NCBI GenBank assembly: GCA_947561715.1
Contig: OX387204.1
Location: 13,955,001-14,019,000 of the forward strand
From: Ascidia mentula
Taxonomy: Eukaryota > Chordata > Ascidiacea > Phlebobranchia > Ascidiidae
Length of the DNA stretch: 64,000 nt
Direction: 5' to 3'
Under the pieces are notes generated by a model. It was given only the letters and a program-made list of their open reading frames with translations. It made no database searches and was not told the origin of the DNA. The position numbers were made by a program, and so were the translations under genes. Numbering within the stretch: the first letter of the stretch is position 1; the number at the start of each line of letters is the position of its first letter. Positions 35,601 through 50,600 of this stretch are shown here, one piece after another.

Positions 35601-38600
35601 AAACAGCATAATGTTGGAATGTTGATTCCTATTAATAAAACCGTATGAATATAAAAGCTCGCCAACAGCACGGAAATGTGAGAAATGGAACAGGCTCCGG
35701 CGCAAAGGGTGTTGTTTGTTTTCTGTCCTTCCCCAAGCAGCCGACACAGCTCAGCTTTTGATCCTCCACTTAGTGTGTCGCGAGGAACGTGCTTATCGTA
35801 ATGCGAATCGTCTGCGGGCGGTCCGTCGTGCGGCTTTATCGCGCTGATGCCCGAACTCATACCAAGTCGATGCCGGGCTAAAGTTGGGTGCCGAAAATTG
35901 AAAAGCGTGTCGTTGCCGTTTTCCCTGAAATAGGGAGGATAAACGCCTGCACCAAGTCAAATCATTACCTATGGTTGGCTCGAGACGATCTGCGACGAGA
36001 TGGGCTTTTAGAGTATGTGTACATTACAAGTTTTAAGTTTGGGATATACATTATGTATATATATGTAATGTTGCCGTTGTAATTTGAGTTTTTGCATATA
36101 CAGTAACACACAACACGTATAAGGCGATGGTTGCATTACGACAAAACCCCACATTTCCACCGTTAATATGGATTGAGTAGGGCTTATATGGACACAGGGT
36201 TTAATATAACGAGTGCCGACCTATTTTAAAGGTACGTTAATCACAAACCAAGCGAGTTACATTACCCCAACATACTTGCTACGGAATTCGGAAAGTAGTC
36301 CGACAGGTTTTCTTGCCAATGGGCTAAGCCCGATCGCGACCTGGAAACATATAATAACCCTGTGTGGTGCACACAGGCTAGTACTGTTTACTCAACCTGT
36401 GTTGAAGTGACGTCACACTTTCTTAACATTCTCGAAAGGCGGCAATGTGAGGGCAAGGGCTTGCGTGGGTGGCAAAGTGTGTTGTTTGTCTGTTTTCTGT
36501 CGCATTTACCGTGGCAAAGCGCTTTAACCGTATATAAGTGCTTGATGGCGTGTGTTTTTAAGCCCTTGTTTTGGCCCAATGGTTTAACCGAAAAATGAGC
36601 GTTCAAAGATAACTCGTAGGTCCTAATGTTGGTTCTGCAACCTTAAGTTTACCTTTTTTTAGACACTTTAAAAAACATTGACACGTTAAAACATTTGACA
36701 ATTTATCTGAGTATGACGAGGCCTAAAACGAGCCATTTCTCATACCTTTGTATATTTGTTCATTTGCACGATACAGTACACATAGGGGAAATTGGGACAC
36801 ACTCCGAATACAACACCAATACATGCTGGCATAGAGTTGCGGCCAAACTCCACAGGGATTCGCGTAAGCTGAATGGTTCATACCATTCAATGTGGCCACG
36901 AAACAAGCTTTGATGCCTTGCCACGCTCGTCATCTGTTTTGTCATGTGGCTTTTCATGTCTCATTTGCCTCCGCGAAAATCCCTTTCTTGCAGATATCAA
37001 TGTTTATTACTGACACACAACTTATTAACCTCTGTCCCCATTTGGTGAGAAGTCAGTTTAACAGTTTATTGCTCTTTTTTCTGGCGTGCTTGCCTGTTTC
37101 GATCTTGCACCACCGGTTTCGGCCAGAGACAAACCAGCATTTTTAACCGACAATTTCTACCGCTGCTTTGAAGTAAAGAATATATTAAACCACTGAAATG
37201 TTTTGCTTGTGGAACAAATCGCTTGTCAATCAGCGCGGATTCAATGGAATTGAGTTTTGCTCAATACAAAGCCCCTTATCGTTGTCGAACCCTTTCATAG
37301 CGACGCGCTGCTGATTTAACTCCAACACCCACGAAACCCGAGCCCCACAACCCCCTCCCTTCCGCCATTACGTCATCACATCACAAGCAGAACCCGCTTC
37401 ATTGTTGGCCCACTACTAGAGTATTAGTCATTCCCGTGGCGACAGTTCAAGGCTTTAACGCGCGCTTGTAGCTTAGCACTAGTAACAATATGCCTCAGGA
37501 ACAAGGCGAGCACCGTGTTCTGGCCACTGAGACGTCGGGCAAACATTGGAACCGACAATTGTGTGGCGGGGATCGCGCGATGTTCCTTGTTTAGTCAGCA
37601 GGAGAAACTAATCTGCTGTTTGGAAGTGGTTGCGCTGCTGATGCTGAATAAAGTAGTTTCCCGACGCTGCGGCACATTTGTGTGCTTTCATGAAGCTTTT
37701 CTTGTATCCCTTTCTCTGGAATCTCGGGTTATTGCACGCCGCTGTTCGTCTTGCATTAAAGTCGCTTCTACTTGGGTTGTTTAGCTACCCCATTTTTTCA
37801 GCATGCCTTGTTTTTTAACCAACATGTATCAGAACTCGGCGATATCATGTTTTGTAGCCAAATCATTTTCACCGAGACTCTCAATTACTGATAGATGTTT
37901 TTAACAAGGAAAAAATACCCAAAAATTACGCTTTTTGCTTCACGCGAAAACAAACAAACAATGCCCAGTGGTAGCTTAATGTGCCGCAACATATTTTCGA
38001 GGTGATTGTATTTTTATTTCTATAATTCCATAAAACACCGACTGGTGACAATGCCTTGGGGCACACCAAGCACCACTAAATGTCAACCCTTCACCCACAT
38101 GTGTTACGTCCTTCACTGAATACGTCACGTCTGGGAGAAGGTTACTTGCGGGAAAAGCTCAAGTTTCAAAGCCGAGTTCATTAAAAACACTGGAAAACTA
38201 AAAATACAAAAACGTTAAAAGCCGCTTGCGGAACGATGAGATCATCGCCTCCAAAATATGTTGCGGCACATGAGCTCCCACTGTGGATTGTTTGTTTGTT
38301 TTCGCCTTGGTCCATTTCAAAACAGATCGTGAGAGGACTGCCCTTGTGGGACTTAGTGGCAATTTGCCAGTATGAGTGGACAACCACTTGGACATTCAAG
38401 TACGACCCTAGCCAAGTGGAATGAGCCAATTGCTTGATTGACTGACAACTTGTTTTATGTCTGTCTGTGTGGCTTCTCTTATTGCTATGGTTTAATTTAA
38501 GCCATGGAGGGCTCTAATTTGGCCCAGAGCGGTTTTTGGTCCCGCATGTTGTCTTGATATAATTGTTGCCTCGGTACCAAAACTTCCTGTATGAAAGATG

Positions 38601-41600
38601 ACTGTGTGGGACCAAATGTTTTTAAAATACATGCTAACGATAAATTCGAAGCTAGGAAAGTTTTAATGCCAAAGAAGTGTTCATGCGACCTTATGCAAAC
38701 TGTGATATAAATTAAATATGGTTTACGGACAAGTTTTGGCACGGCATTTATTAAACTTGTCCTTGACACTGTCCCAAAACATGGCTTAAAAACAATGCTT
38801 TCTATTTTCTTCTGAGCATTTTGTGAAACCTGATTAATGCCGGTGACTCAGAGGTCAGTGCTTAGCACTTCTCAAGTATGCTGTGCATCGCCAACAGCTG
38901 CGCCCAATTCCCTGCAAAGAAAAACAAGAGCCCTTGAGTGATTTTGTTTCAACATACTTGTTGTTTCAAGTGCGAACGGTTACTAATTTTAATGTTTCAA
39001 CTTTTGGACTCGGTTGGAATAGTTTGTCACGCATAACCTCCAGCTTTTCGAGCATTTACCAGCCAAATTGTCTGTTTTTCTTAACGGTTGTAACTTGTAG
39101 GTGTTCTTGGAATAGCTAAACTGATAGTTTTTTTGCCAACTTTACAACAACATTGGAATTATAAAATCTTAACCACGTTTATTTTCGACACGCAGATGGG
39201 ACTACCAGGCTCTCCTACACAACTCCACCTTCTGTATGGTGCCTCGCGGTCGCCGACTTGGCTCCTTCAGGTTTTTGGAGTCACTACAGACCGCCTGCAT
39301 TCCAGTGGTTCTCGCCAACGGCTGGATGTTGCCTTTTGCTGAGGTTTTGGACTGGCCCAAGGCTAGCCTTGCTTGGGAGGAGAGGTTATTATTGCAGGTG
39401 AGGTGGTATTGTATTTGGTATAGTGAAGGCGGGAAAACACTCAAACCTTCTATCAAGTTACTGTGTATGTGGGCGAGACCTTTATCAACCGTGATTCTCA
39501 TTTCCATGTAAAAATAAACATTTGTCAGGCTGTGTTGCTCCTCAATGGTCCGTAATCAACATGTGGGAATAAAAGTGTATAATGATTGTTGCATTGAAAA
39601 CGCGTGTTTTAGTGATTTGGGGTCCACAACGTTATTACCCCTTTTTTAACCTTCATGCTGGGACACGGTATTTCCAAGCCCACGGACTTCAGTTCTGCTT
39701 TTTCATTACCATAAAAATACCCCATTGTTAGCTTTCTTAAACAACAGCGATATTTTTGTTCCCTTGCTCTAACGCACGACTGCCGTTTAAACAAAGCTAA
39801 TATTTGTACTTAGGTGCCCACGACATTGCGTGACGTCAGCGACGAAACGATCATGGCGTATCGACAACAATCGCAATTTCTCTGGAACACTTATTTCTCC
39901 TCGGTGGACACCATGGTCCGAACCACCATTGAGGTGAGTTTTAAACTTCGTGTATAGCTGTTGTTATTTATAACAGTTGCAGATGTAGGAAATTTGGCCT
40001 TTTCGGCCTGTCGTCATGACATCACCTTGCCCATAGATCAATGCGTGGGTTTCTTTCCGGTCGTTTTCCTTTTTGTTTCATTTCTTGTTTCGGGTACAAA
40101 GGAGTGATGTAGGTTCGGGTTTCTATGCTTCGTTTAGTCTGAACGTTACTTGTACACCAACTCGTTTCTGCTTCAGCGACAAAAATGCAGTTTGGTTGGT
40201 GATAATTCTTGCATGTAACAAGAAAAGCCAAGCCTACTTTTTTGCTTGTGATACCGAGCCTTGGCATATTGACAAACTAAGGTATGTCTGCATATTTTTT
40301 TAAAACTCTAGTACACCGTCTAACGTTTTCGTAATGCCAAAGACGTGTGTAACAATGGGTTTGTTGAAAACTTTGACGGTGACCTAAACCTTGGCAACCA
40401 CCAAATGTTTTCCGGGCCTACAGATAAAGGTATGGAGAAAGTATTTTAAAACAACGGCCGAGTGTTTGTATTCTTCGACACAGCAAATTCCAGCCAACCG
40501 GAAAAGCGTTTAGCGAGCTTCCTTCAGTTAGTGTTTGTTTGCTGATTCAAGTATTCGCTATTCTCTACGTTGCGGGTAGTTAAAATTTTCCTCCCGTGTT
40601 TTAATGTAGTGGGCTTGGAATGTCCGACACGTTTTGTCGACTTACCTTTATTAGACTCGTCGAAAAACCTTTAATTAATATTATTTGTTTCTTATTTCTT
40701 CTTTTGGTAATTAAGTCGCTTTCGCTGTGGAACATACAATACTACAACGAACAATACTAAGACATAAAGACGACTAAATAGTAAAATAATATATATGTAA
40801 AAATGTGAAAGTGATGACCTTTTTCAGGGGGTGGCATGAAAGTGTCAAAATAATCATGTAAAAAAAAACAGGAAAAAGGGATTTCCATTTGGCATTGTTG
40901 GAGCTAAAATATTTTAAAAATAAGGCTGCCACGACTGAAACAGCTTTTAAATACTTACCAATTAAGAAATATAATAAAAACAAACTGTGTATCAGTATAA
41001 CATTGAACCTTCGAGTAAGGACAAATCTTAGATATGAGGACAGTTTGGCATCCCTTGAATTAGTGTTTGCTTCAGGCAAATGTGCCACAAGCAAGCTTCC
41101 AGAAGCAGAAAAACACACTTTTAATCACACACCGACACATGTGCATGCTGGTTAACATCCAAAAACATGCCCTATAAACCGCCACAACATATAATATATC
41201 GACCCAATGCAGGTTGTAACTAATCCGGTAAGTAACATCCATCTTATCTTGTTGGACAACCCTGCACACGCATTCGACACACTTCTGTCGACCAACGCAT
41301 TTCTCGGCCCTAATTGCGCTGTTTGGTCTCCTGAAGTTGTGGTCTGGCCCGCGCACTTACCCCGTTAACCACCTTACCTGACCGCATGCAAACAGAGCGC
41401 TATTGTTACTTGTCCCCCACCTAGTCCTTGGTTTTCATCCTTGACGGTGCGTTTTCAGGATAATCCCTCGTCCAGCCCTTTGCACGTTCCTCCCACACGT
41501 GTGTAAGATGGAATTTTTGTACCATCTTATTACCTTCGGGCGGTGTTGTTTACAGCGCGATGACGGATGAGCTATTTTGTTAATAATCAACGTGATTGAT

Positions 41601-44600
41601 CATATCCGGGTGGCAAAAGGGTTATTTTGTATATACTATGCTGTATACCCAACGGGCAATAATATGCAGGGTTCAAATGCCAGTGCATTTAATGTTCATA
41701 TTATTACCGAACATGATGTGTTGACAGCAAACTTGTGTTACTATTTGAAATATTTTACTCCTCCAGGTCTGAAAACATTTTAACTCGAAAATCCGTGGTA
41801 ATATTTTCAAATCAAGCCAACAATTTTGGATATATATGTAGCAGTAGACCGGTTTCACATATTGAAAAAGGCGTATCCGTTTTTGGGAGAAACGTTTTTT
41901 CGCAAGAATCCCCAAAACGAAGGCGGCTTTCCTTCAGGAAACCTTTAAGCATCAAATTGCAATAAGTGACTGCGCAGTACAGGGCACATTGCAAAATCAT
42001 TTGCGTCCTGCCAACCCGTTTTCCGTTGCCTGGCAATCAGAGCTGTTTATATGACACGTTGCCATGTTTGCAAAACAGTTCTGTCACAAATGACAAGCAG
42101 CAAGACAAAATATATGCTCTCTTCCACCAACCTTGCGTGGTGTCAAACGACCAAAGCTAGAATGGTTCAGCATTTGGTGCACTACAAAGGTATTTCAGTT
42201 TCTGTTCCGTACAGTCTTGATAATCATAACGTGGTACCAAATGACAAATTGCAGTCTTTAGTGGAGAAATTGACCCCTTTGTGACCCTTACTGCCTACAT
42301 CTTCCATCGTTTAATTTCCATCAGGGTTTCAGTGTATTGGATAATTTGCGACCTATATGACCACATCCGTTTGACTTTACGTATAGTCATTTACAATAAG
42401 ATGTACACACACCCCTTGGGTTACATAAATCGAGGCCCACTTACTCTCCATCGTTTAACTCTAAAATAATGATCAAATATCTCTCTCTTTACGTTCTCTT
42501 GTGTCACAAAGGAGTATTTGTCGTTAAAGCTCCCCAAGTAGTCTACGCGTATTCCTAATACCCCATCATCGTAAACCCTGTAGGAAAACCGGTTTTATGA
42601 GTCTTCAATCATGTCTTCTGTTCGTCGCGTTGGTCAACGAAAGGTACGAGCCAGCGTTAATGTGTCTATCCCCAGACAGCGGTTTCAGTTAACGTTCTCT
42701 TGCCAAAAGCAGACGCGTCCACCCTTTATGATGCTAAATAAACGGCTCGTCACGCCCCACTGCAAGCCCGTTATCTAGGAATTCATATTCACTGCTTTGA
42801 CATGAAGTGAGCACACCGTTCCTTTAAAAACTGCCTGTTCGGAAATTACTTAGGGTCCTGGAAACACGTTTGCTTTCAACACCGAGCTGAGATTTTAGCC
42901 CTGGAATTGCTCTGTTTGATGTCAGACCCTTAGGTTGTGATGCGGCTTTTCTGAGACTTACGTTGCCTGTATTATTTTTGCCAATCGTGATTTTGAAATA
43001 GCTTTTTTGTCCAATTAGTTTGTGAATTAAATTCCTGTTCCAATGTTTTAGGGAGAGGAGGGGTTCCTAACTCCCATATCCCTCGTCCGATTGGAATAAA
43101 AAAATGTGCTATACTGTGGGTCAATATCAGTCAACATGTCATTATTTTGATGATGTGACATAAAATGACCCGTTCATTAAATAGCGTACGACATCAAATA
43201 ATACTGGGCCCGACAAACTGGAGCAGACAATGTGAAAAATGAAAATGCAACAAATATATCAGCATTATTGTAGCTTTGACATGGTAACAATGCAGTTAGT
43301 TTGGTTTTATTCGTGCAATATAAAACGGGTCGCCATCGCCTTCATTAATCGTGATTTCCAAATCATTACCCAAGAAATACAGGCACAATACGCAAGCTTT
43401 GTATTATCTTGTTTTCGAATAAGTGGCAAGTCTGCGGCAGTGATGGCGCAAAACTGTTTCCAAAATCTGTGTTGCTTTAAGCGGGCGCCGCAACCGCCTG
43501 GCTGCACATCTTTCTACTCGTTATAACTTGCTTTTTAAACGTCTGCTCATTGTTGTACTGTTAACCAGGCTCATACCTGGCGCTTAACGGCCCCTGGGGC
43601 ACTCTGCGGTTGTTTCTGATGGCGGCGCTGGTGGCTTTGTTCAACAGGTTGACGGCTTTACGTATTTTGTCTTGAGCTTGCGAGGTCGCATTCCACCTAA
43701 ATGTGTTATGAGTGGACCGTTAAAACGAGTCTTGTTTTTGCGTTCTTCATGTACGCCCCTGTCAGCACCTATCTTCATGTTGTATCTGTGATGTTTTCTG
43801 CAGGATAATGTGTTTGCTGAAATATGGATCACAATAGCCTTTTTCCACTCGAGTTGACGTCATATTTTTCTTGCGTTGGTCACAAGTTTGTCGCAACGAT
43901 TTTGAACACTTTAAAAAATTTCACCCTTTTCGGGAAAGACGTGCGTATTACACAACAACTTTAAATATTCTGAAACATTTTAATATAACGTATAAGCTTT
44001 GTTGAAACAAAAATATACATTATAACATAACAATTTAATACAGTGGCTTGAAACTTTGTGATACCTGTAGTAAACCGCTTGTTTAAACTATATGCGTCGC
44101 CACACTCATTAAATATTAATGTAACTAACTTATATGGTGGCGTTTTCGTGATCGATTCTTTCATCTACGCAGCCACGAACGTTTTGAGGAACACCGAAAG
44201 CTCTTAAAAATAGTGTATGATTATCCCAGTAATAGCGGAAACGGATCGGTGCACTCCTAAGGTGTGGCGTTTACAATACGCAAATTAAAAATCTTTGGAT
44301 GTCGACGTTTCCAAACTTATGCATTCCCGTCTGGCTTTTAACCCATTGGCCGCGTTCCTTTGCAATTAGGCTCGACCCACTGTCTCAAATTACCGGTTTA
44401 GGCTCTAAACTTTACAAACGCCTGCATACAAACGCACGTCAACTTTCAATTTCAGTTTTGCGTTCTGTAGAATTCATGTTTATGAGCTAGCACCAAGCGT
44501 ATACATGGGGATAACAAACAAATTTGGATAAATATAAATTCTTGACAAATTTTTTCGTGATTTAGTTTCATTCAATCTCGTTTGAACAACCAGGTACCAA

Positions 44601-47600
44601 GCGATACATTGCGATACTTTTTTACCCTGTTTGGCAGTAAAAGCCGATATTGGCGTTTCTACAAACAGCTGACGCAATACAAGTCATTATAATCTTTAAA
44701 TCTGTGTTCAAATTTTCAATCCCTCATAAAAAATGTTAGTTGACGATGCTGTTGGGAATGATATGACCACGTGTGGTTAAACTTTACTTCTCTCTAATAT
44801 AATGCCCAAGACGAAATCATAACCATTTATGGCTGACGTGGGCTGTTTGCTTTGTCTGTGTGTAAATGTGCCGTGATAAAGTATGCGCTTGTAAAATCGT
44901 GTGCGGTATTCACGGCATGCGGTGAGAACAATCCATACGTCATGGAAAATGACCACTTGAAAGTTGCAATAACCAATTGTCCGGTCAGTGACGTCGGTAT
45001 AGTTTGCGTTGGGCATGTTGACAACTCGAACAAAGAAATTTTATTTTAGAATTTACCACTTTTTTCGCCACTTAGTTTTCCTTTTGGTGCTTTCTGTATT
45101 CTGCGTATATACAGGTTTTTGCCACTTATTAATATGTAAAACTGTGTGGCAGTTTTAAACCTAGGATTTTTTCTCAGAAAGTGTTGATCTTCTGCATGAT
45201 TGCAGAGGAGCGTGCCTTTTTTTGTGTACTCTACGCAATAGTGAAACTGCAAATATATGCACCATTTATTATACATAACGTATATAATGATGTGTTCGGC
45301 AGGTTTCAAAAGCTTTTTAAACGTCTGTAGACTACACATGACCTCCTTTACTCCCCAAACGCGTTATCGTTGAACTTTTTGTAAACCGTGTGTTACTGAA
45401 AATATCCGGTTAAAACCAGTTATGGATTGTAATGTACAAACACGACCAGCTACCAAAAATCCGTGTAGCTTTACCAAGATTATCATCCTTCCCCACAGGA
45501 CTGCTAATGGGTTTTGTGGTTTGACGGGCAAACATACCCCAGCAAAGGATGTGTTTATGTTGGTACAGTGGAGGGAAGGTGCCAGGGGTATATCGGTCCA
45601 TTTGTTTGCCTCTTGTATACATCAGTAGCGTTTGATGAGAAAAAGATTGAAAATTTTTCATTACCTCAACTTGCTCCCAATTCTGATCTCCATTATGTCC
45701 AAACCTTATGATTCATAGTTCATAGACGATGAACTTTTGTTAGTTTAAACCCTTCCGATAGTATGGGGTCCGCAGGTTTTTGTAAATCCACTCTATGTAA
45801 ACACATTGAAGTGTTGAATGAAGTACATCAAGAGATTAACAAGTGGAGATCCGTGCCCTTGAGTTGCATACAAAGAACCAAAGCACTTCACAACTTTAGA
45901 AGCTGGATTTAGTCCATAACAACTGTCGGTTCCTATAGAGGGCCCTGATGCATGGTTGTTTTTCTCAAACTATATTTTATACCTTTCAACCCAGGACAAT
46001 GGTTCAAAATGTTTTGATTCGTGGTCCAAATATCTTTTTATCGATACTTTTTTTTAATTGTTTTTTTAAACTGTTCCTACCCAAATCGATGCTTAATTTA
46101 AATCGTTGTGATGCAGATCATCCGCGATCGGGTTTATCCTGACCAGGCAAGACCCTCATTCGTGTGGAACACACAACCAGGCGCTCTTTTTTACATGCCG
46201 TCGTTCAACGGAGGAGTGGCCCAGAGCCCTTTCTATTATGATATATTGGGTAAGTTTGCTAAGTTTTGAAAGACACCCCATGCAGGCAGACGTAGCAACC
46301 CAAAGCAAACGGCTTTAATGTACATGCAAAATGCATTAGTATTATTTTGAAAGCACATGGCCTTTACTCTGCAATTCGCCTTCTTCGATTTGTCAGAGAA
46401 TATGGGGAGATACTCATAGGTGTTTTCTCATGAATTCTGCTCGAAAGGATACAAAGCATTACAATGTAATAAATACCCCGCTGGTCGAAGGTTGTTGTAG
46501 GTTTGCGTTTAAAAAGTTTAACATTTTCAGCTTTGTGCTTTAACATTGCAACAGAAGCTTGGACTGCGCAGATGTTAATAGGTAGTGTTGTGTTCTTGCT
46601 TTTCATGAATTGCATTTACGATATTTTTCCAGTACGATTTTTAAATTCACCTGAAAAACAAAATCGGTGCTTTAAAAACTAAGCTAACAAACTTACACTT
46701 TTTGCTAAAAAAATACCCCATGCGTCAGTTGAACTTGCCTATCCCACAGTGTGGTACTCGCCACGTTGGTAGTTCACAAGTACTTCTTAGCTGTTGAGAT
46801 TCTCGCTAAAATTCAACTTCGAATTGCCTTATCTTCGTTCGAAGCATGTTATAGGATCTTTGGAATGCCGTCCGCTACCAGCAAAATGGATCGGTTGCTA
46901 GGCGACGGCATAGCAGCGGGATACCCTGCGGGTCGTGCGGTTTTCCTTTTGGCACTGAGCGTTGGTAAATTGTGTAATAGTCATATTTCCTCCCTTAGTA
47001 TTCCCACATGCTATCTAGATATTCCCACAATGGCCCTGATGTCAGTGACCGAAATGATATTTTCTTATTGGAACGTGAAAAAAATCCACTGGTGTAACAA
47101 AATGAAATATTGCTTTAGTTAATGATTCCAGCCGTTATTGGGCTATTCAAGGCGATTTTGCTGGAATGCACCTTAACGTTTGACCACCTTTCATGTTGGC
47201 CCGCCTAATTACTTAAACATCCAATTTCTTCCTTCGCAAGCGTTTTTTTAATATTTACTCAACGTGGGGTCGGTGGTCCGTACGTGTCGGTTACAGTGAC
47301 CGAACCAATCCTTCCCACTTTGTTTGTCGACTTCTTCCGGGATTTAATCGTTACCCAAGTCACTTGCGCTGCGAAAAGCGACTGCCTGTGCACGCGCAAA
47401 ACTGTCCAGGATTATGATTTTGATACATCAGAATGAACGGCTGACGCTTGTATATTGTATGTAGATAATTACAAGTTTTCAATCGGTGTTGATTTGGTAA
47501 TGTAAACGTTTGTTTTTATGTAAGTGCCATGATGACATAAAATGTTCTTCGGGACTCACTACGGTGTGTAATTTCCCGTCAAAACGTTCTAAACCGTAAA

Positions 47601-50600
47601 TGGTGTTCACAGCGTTTATTTTGTTAACAAAACAAGATTTTCCTTTTGCTTATACTTTCATATTTGTATCAAACACAATTGGGTATGCAGTGGAGTAACG
47701 AAAATGTCAGTTTAATGCATAATTGTGGCTTTTCTCCCAAAAATACAACAACCAAGATTTTATTTCACCCGATATTTTGCCTGCGACACGCCGCATACGC
47801 CGAAGCTTTCTCGGGGAACCCAGTAAGAATTAACGTCTGGCAGACACAGTGGTAATGTTTGGCGTTATGCTGCAGACAAGATCGAAATTGGTGGAGAAAT
47901 GAGCATGTTTTTGTCGAAACACAACACAAAATCTAAGTTTCACGCGTCTGAATACAACACAAGTATTTCGGAGCTCGACGGACGGCCACGTACAGCAGTC
48001 GCACCGTAACAACAAACGGAAAGCGACTCGAACTTGAATCTGGGCATCGTCAAGGGCGCGCAAAAATCACAGAAGGCGGCAGGTCTTTCAACAGTCTCTC
48101 ATGAAGTAATCCTATTAGCTTTCTCCCCTTATGCCGCCCTGTCTCCGGCTCGACTTAATGCCGCTTGGACCTCATTTATCACTCTTCACCTCGCAATCTG
48201 TTGCCCGTTGGCGGGGCAAGGGGTCGCCGTTGCTTTCTTGTTTTATTTGCGCTTTAGTGGAGTTGATCAAAGAACATTTTCGCGTTGCCTGCATTGTTCC
48301 CTGACGTCACGCTGTGGGTTTGTTGTGTCCTGGAAGCCCCATTTTCTTCGAAAGAGGCAGTAAAATGTAACAAAAATTCAAGCTGGGTTTCTGGCTTCAT
48401 TTTGGGCCTAACTTTTGTAAATTGACCGAATTTGTAAATTAAGAAAGTGATCTCATTCCTTTGTGATTTGTGCGTGTGTTGGAATATTCAATTTTAATCC
48501 TGTTTAGCAAAGAATAGGAGCAAAATGTAGTTGGCCTGTATACTACTTAGTAGATATAAATGTCAGGTTTACAATAACCACCGAAACTGTTTCGTCTCAT
48601 TTTCTACCTCCCCTAATGCCTTGTTGTATTTCTCCAGGCACGGAGCCACCTCGCAAATTTTCGGCCGTCATCCAAGCTACCTCCCCAGTCACCAGCTCTG
48701 CAGCTCCCATTGTTAAACTGGTGAAGTCCCTTCTGCAGTCGGTAGCTTGCGGGCAGGTGAGAGTTTTGTGACAAGGTTTTAAACCCTTGGTTTTAGTGTA
48801 TAAAATATCTTAACAAGTGTAACAAATAAAATTTATTAAAGGTTTAATTATAAATACTAAACCAAAATCACTTTTAAACCATTACACTCCTAATAAAAGT
48901 CCGCAGTTTGGCTTAACACAATGCATGTATCAACATACGGTTATAGCGAGCATAACGCAGCTTTTTCCGCACCTAGGCCGAGTGGCTGTTTGGTTGGAAT
49001 TCGCCAAAGTACACAAACCACTTGGTTTGGACGAGGCGACTTGAACTTTGCTTAAAGTTGCCCCTGGTACAAAAGCCAGCCAATGTGTTGGTCGCCCTCC
49101 AACACGCGTCAGCAGTTGGGCAAATATTTGGTTCCCCTCTCAGTGTTCGGTCGAATATTTATTGCTCTGATGGCCATAAACCGTCGTTTGTCATGACGAA
49201 CACCTGACTAGACAAACATATAACTAGGCTGGTTGGGTGCTAATAATTTCTGCTGGGTCTGTTACATAGGGTTAGGGTGCAGTTACGACAGCAGAAAAAT
49301 ACATGTGGTGTAAAAACAAGTAATATATCGGATGTGGGTTTACATGATTCTAAACGCACCACAGTTCCAAACTGCCCTCTGTCCCGTAGACATTTTATTT
49401 CCGGCTCCTGTATAATTCATCAAAAATATCGCGCCCTTTAGCAAGAGCTAATACCCACCACCTGTGCCAGATGTGTAAATATCACCACGCATACAAGACG
49501 CCCTTATAAATCTTCCAGCCTAGCAAAGCAAGCTTGGAGCTCGCACACAAACCTGTGCTAGGAACCGCGTTACTTGTACTTGGCCGGTGATATTGTCTCA
49601 ATATTCTAAAATGTCTGTAAAGTGTTCAAGCCTGTGAGACGTTTATGGAAGGGTCAGAGTGATCGACATCGCGCAATATAATCAAAGTTTCTCCTAAAGT
49701 TTTGGTCTGAGTGCAGAATGGTTGGGTTAAAACACGTGGAAATATAATTTCAACGTTCACATCCACTTTTATCTTATTTTGATTCACTCTTAAGCGGGAT
49801 GCACACTGTAAAACAATTGCGGCTGCGGCCGGGGAATCCCCAGACAGTCTGCGGCGCTCTTGTGCGGCTGTACGGGCGTATGCGCACACAGCGTCTGGGC
49901 CGCACACCTGCAAGGCACATAAAGGCTTAACTCTTTGTTTTGTATCACCTCGAACAATTCCTCACAAAAAACCAACTTCATGTAGTTTTGTTTTATCATT
50001 TTTAAATTTTATTAAAAAGAACAGAAAAGAACATTGAAAGAAATACTGAACATTGAAAGAAAGTAACGAAATTAGTCTAACTGGACTGTTGTGCAACATT
50101 AAACTCCATGGCACAATTCGCAAATAATACACTGTTTATTTCCTTCATGTACACCTCCACAAGTTCTGCAGGTTTTTCTCTTAATTGTGCCACCACAAAT
50201 TTACCGAAGTGGTCTAGTCGATCTAACTTCCTTTCCTGGAGTTCTGCAAGATGACTTGAGCTTTGCCTTAAATAATTTAGCATCTCTGTCTGCAAAACAG
50301 AAACATTACTGATTTTAGTTTTTATTCATAATATCATGAACTAAAGCATAGGCTTGAGCATACCTGTACTTTCTGTTTGTCTGTTTTTTTTCTTTTGCAA
50401 CTTGGTTCTTCTGGTTGAGTTGCATTTGCAGGCATGTCTGCAGTAGCAGCATCAGAAGAAAATGAATTATCTTCTCTGGTACTTTCAATGCTGGAATCCT
50501 CTTTAAATATTATAAACCAAAAATATAACTTCTTTCATGGTAATGAGCAAAAGTGCTGCAATAATGAAAGACACACTTGAACATTATAAGCATAAACATT

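Noticed and set aside
46751..47122. 123-codon plus-strand frame in EXT1 intron 5
   Set aside because: No recognisable features, and it is inside an intron on the sense strand of EXT1.
48034..48363. 109-codon plus-strand frame in EXT1 intron 5
   Set aside because: No motif, no splice partners, and its composition is consistent with chance.
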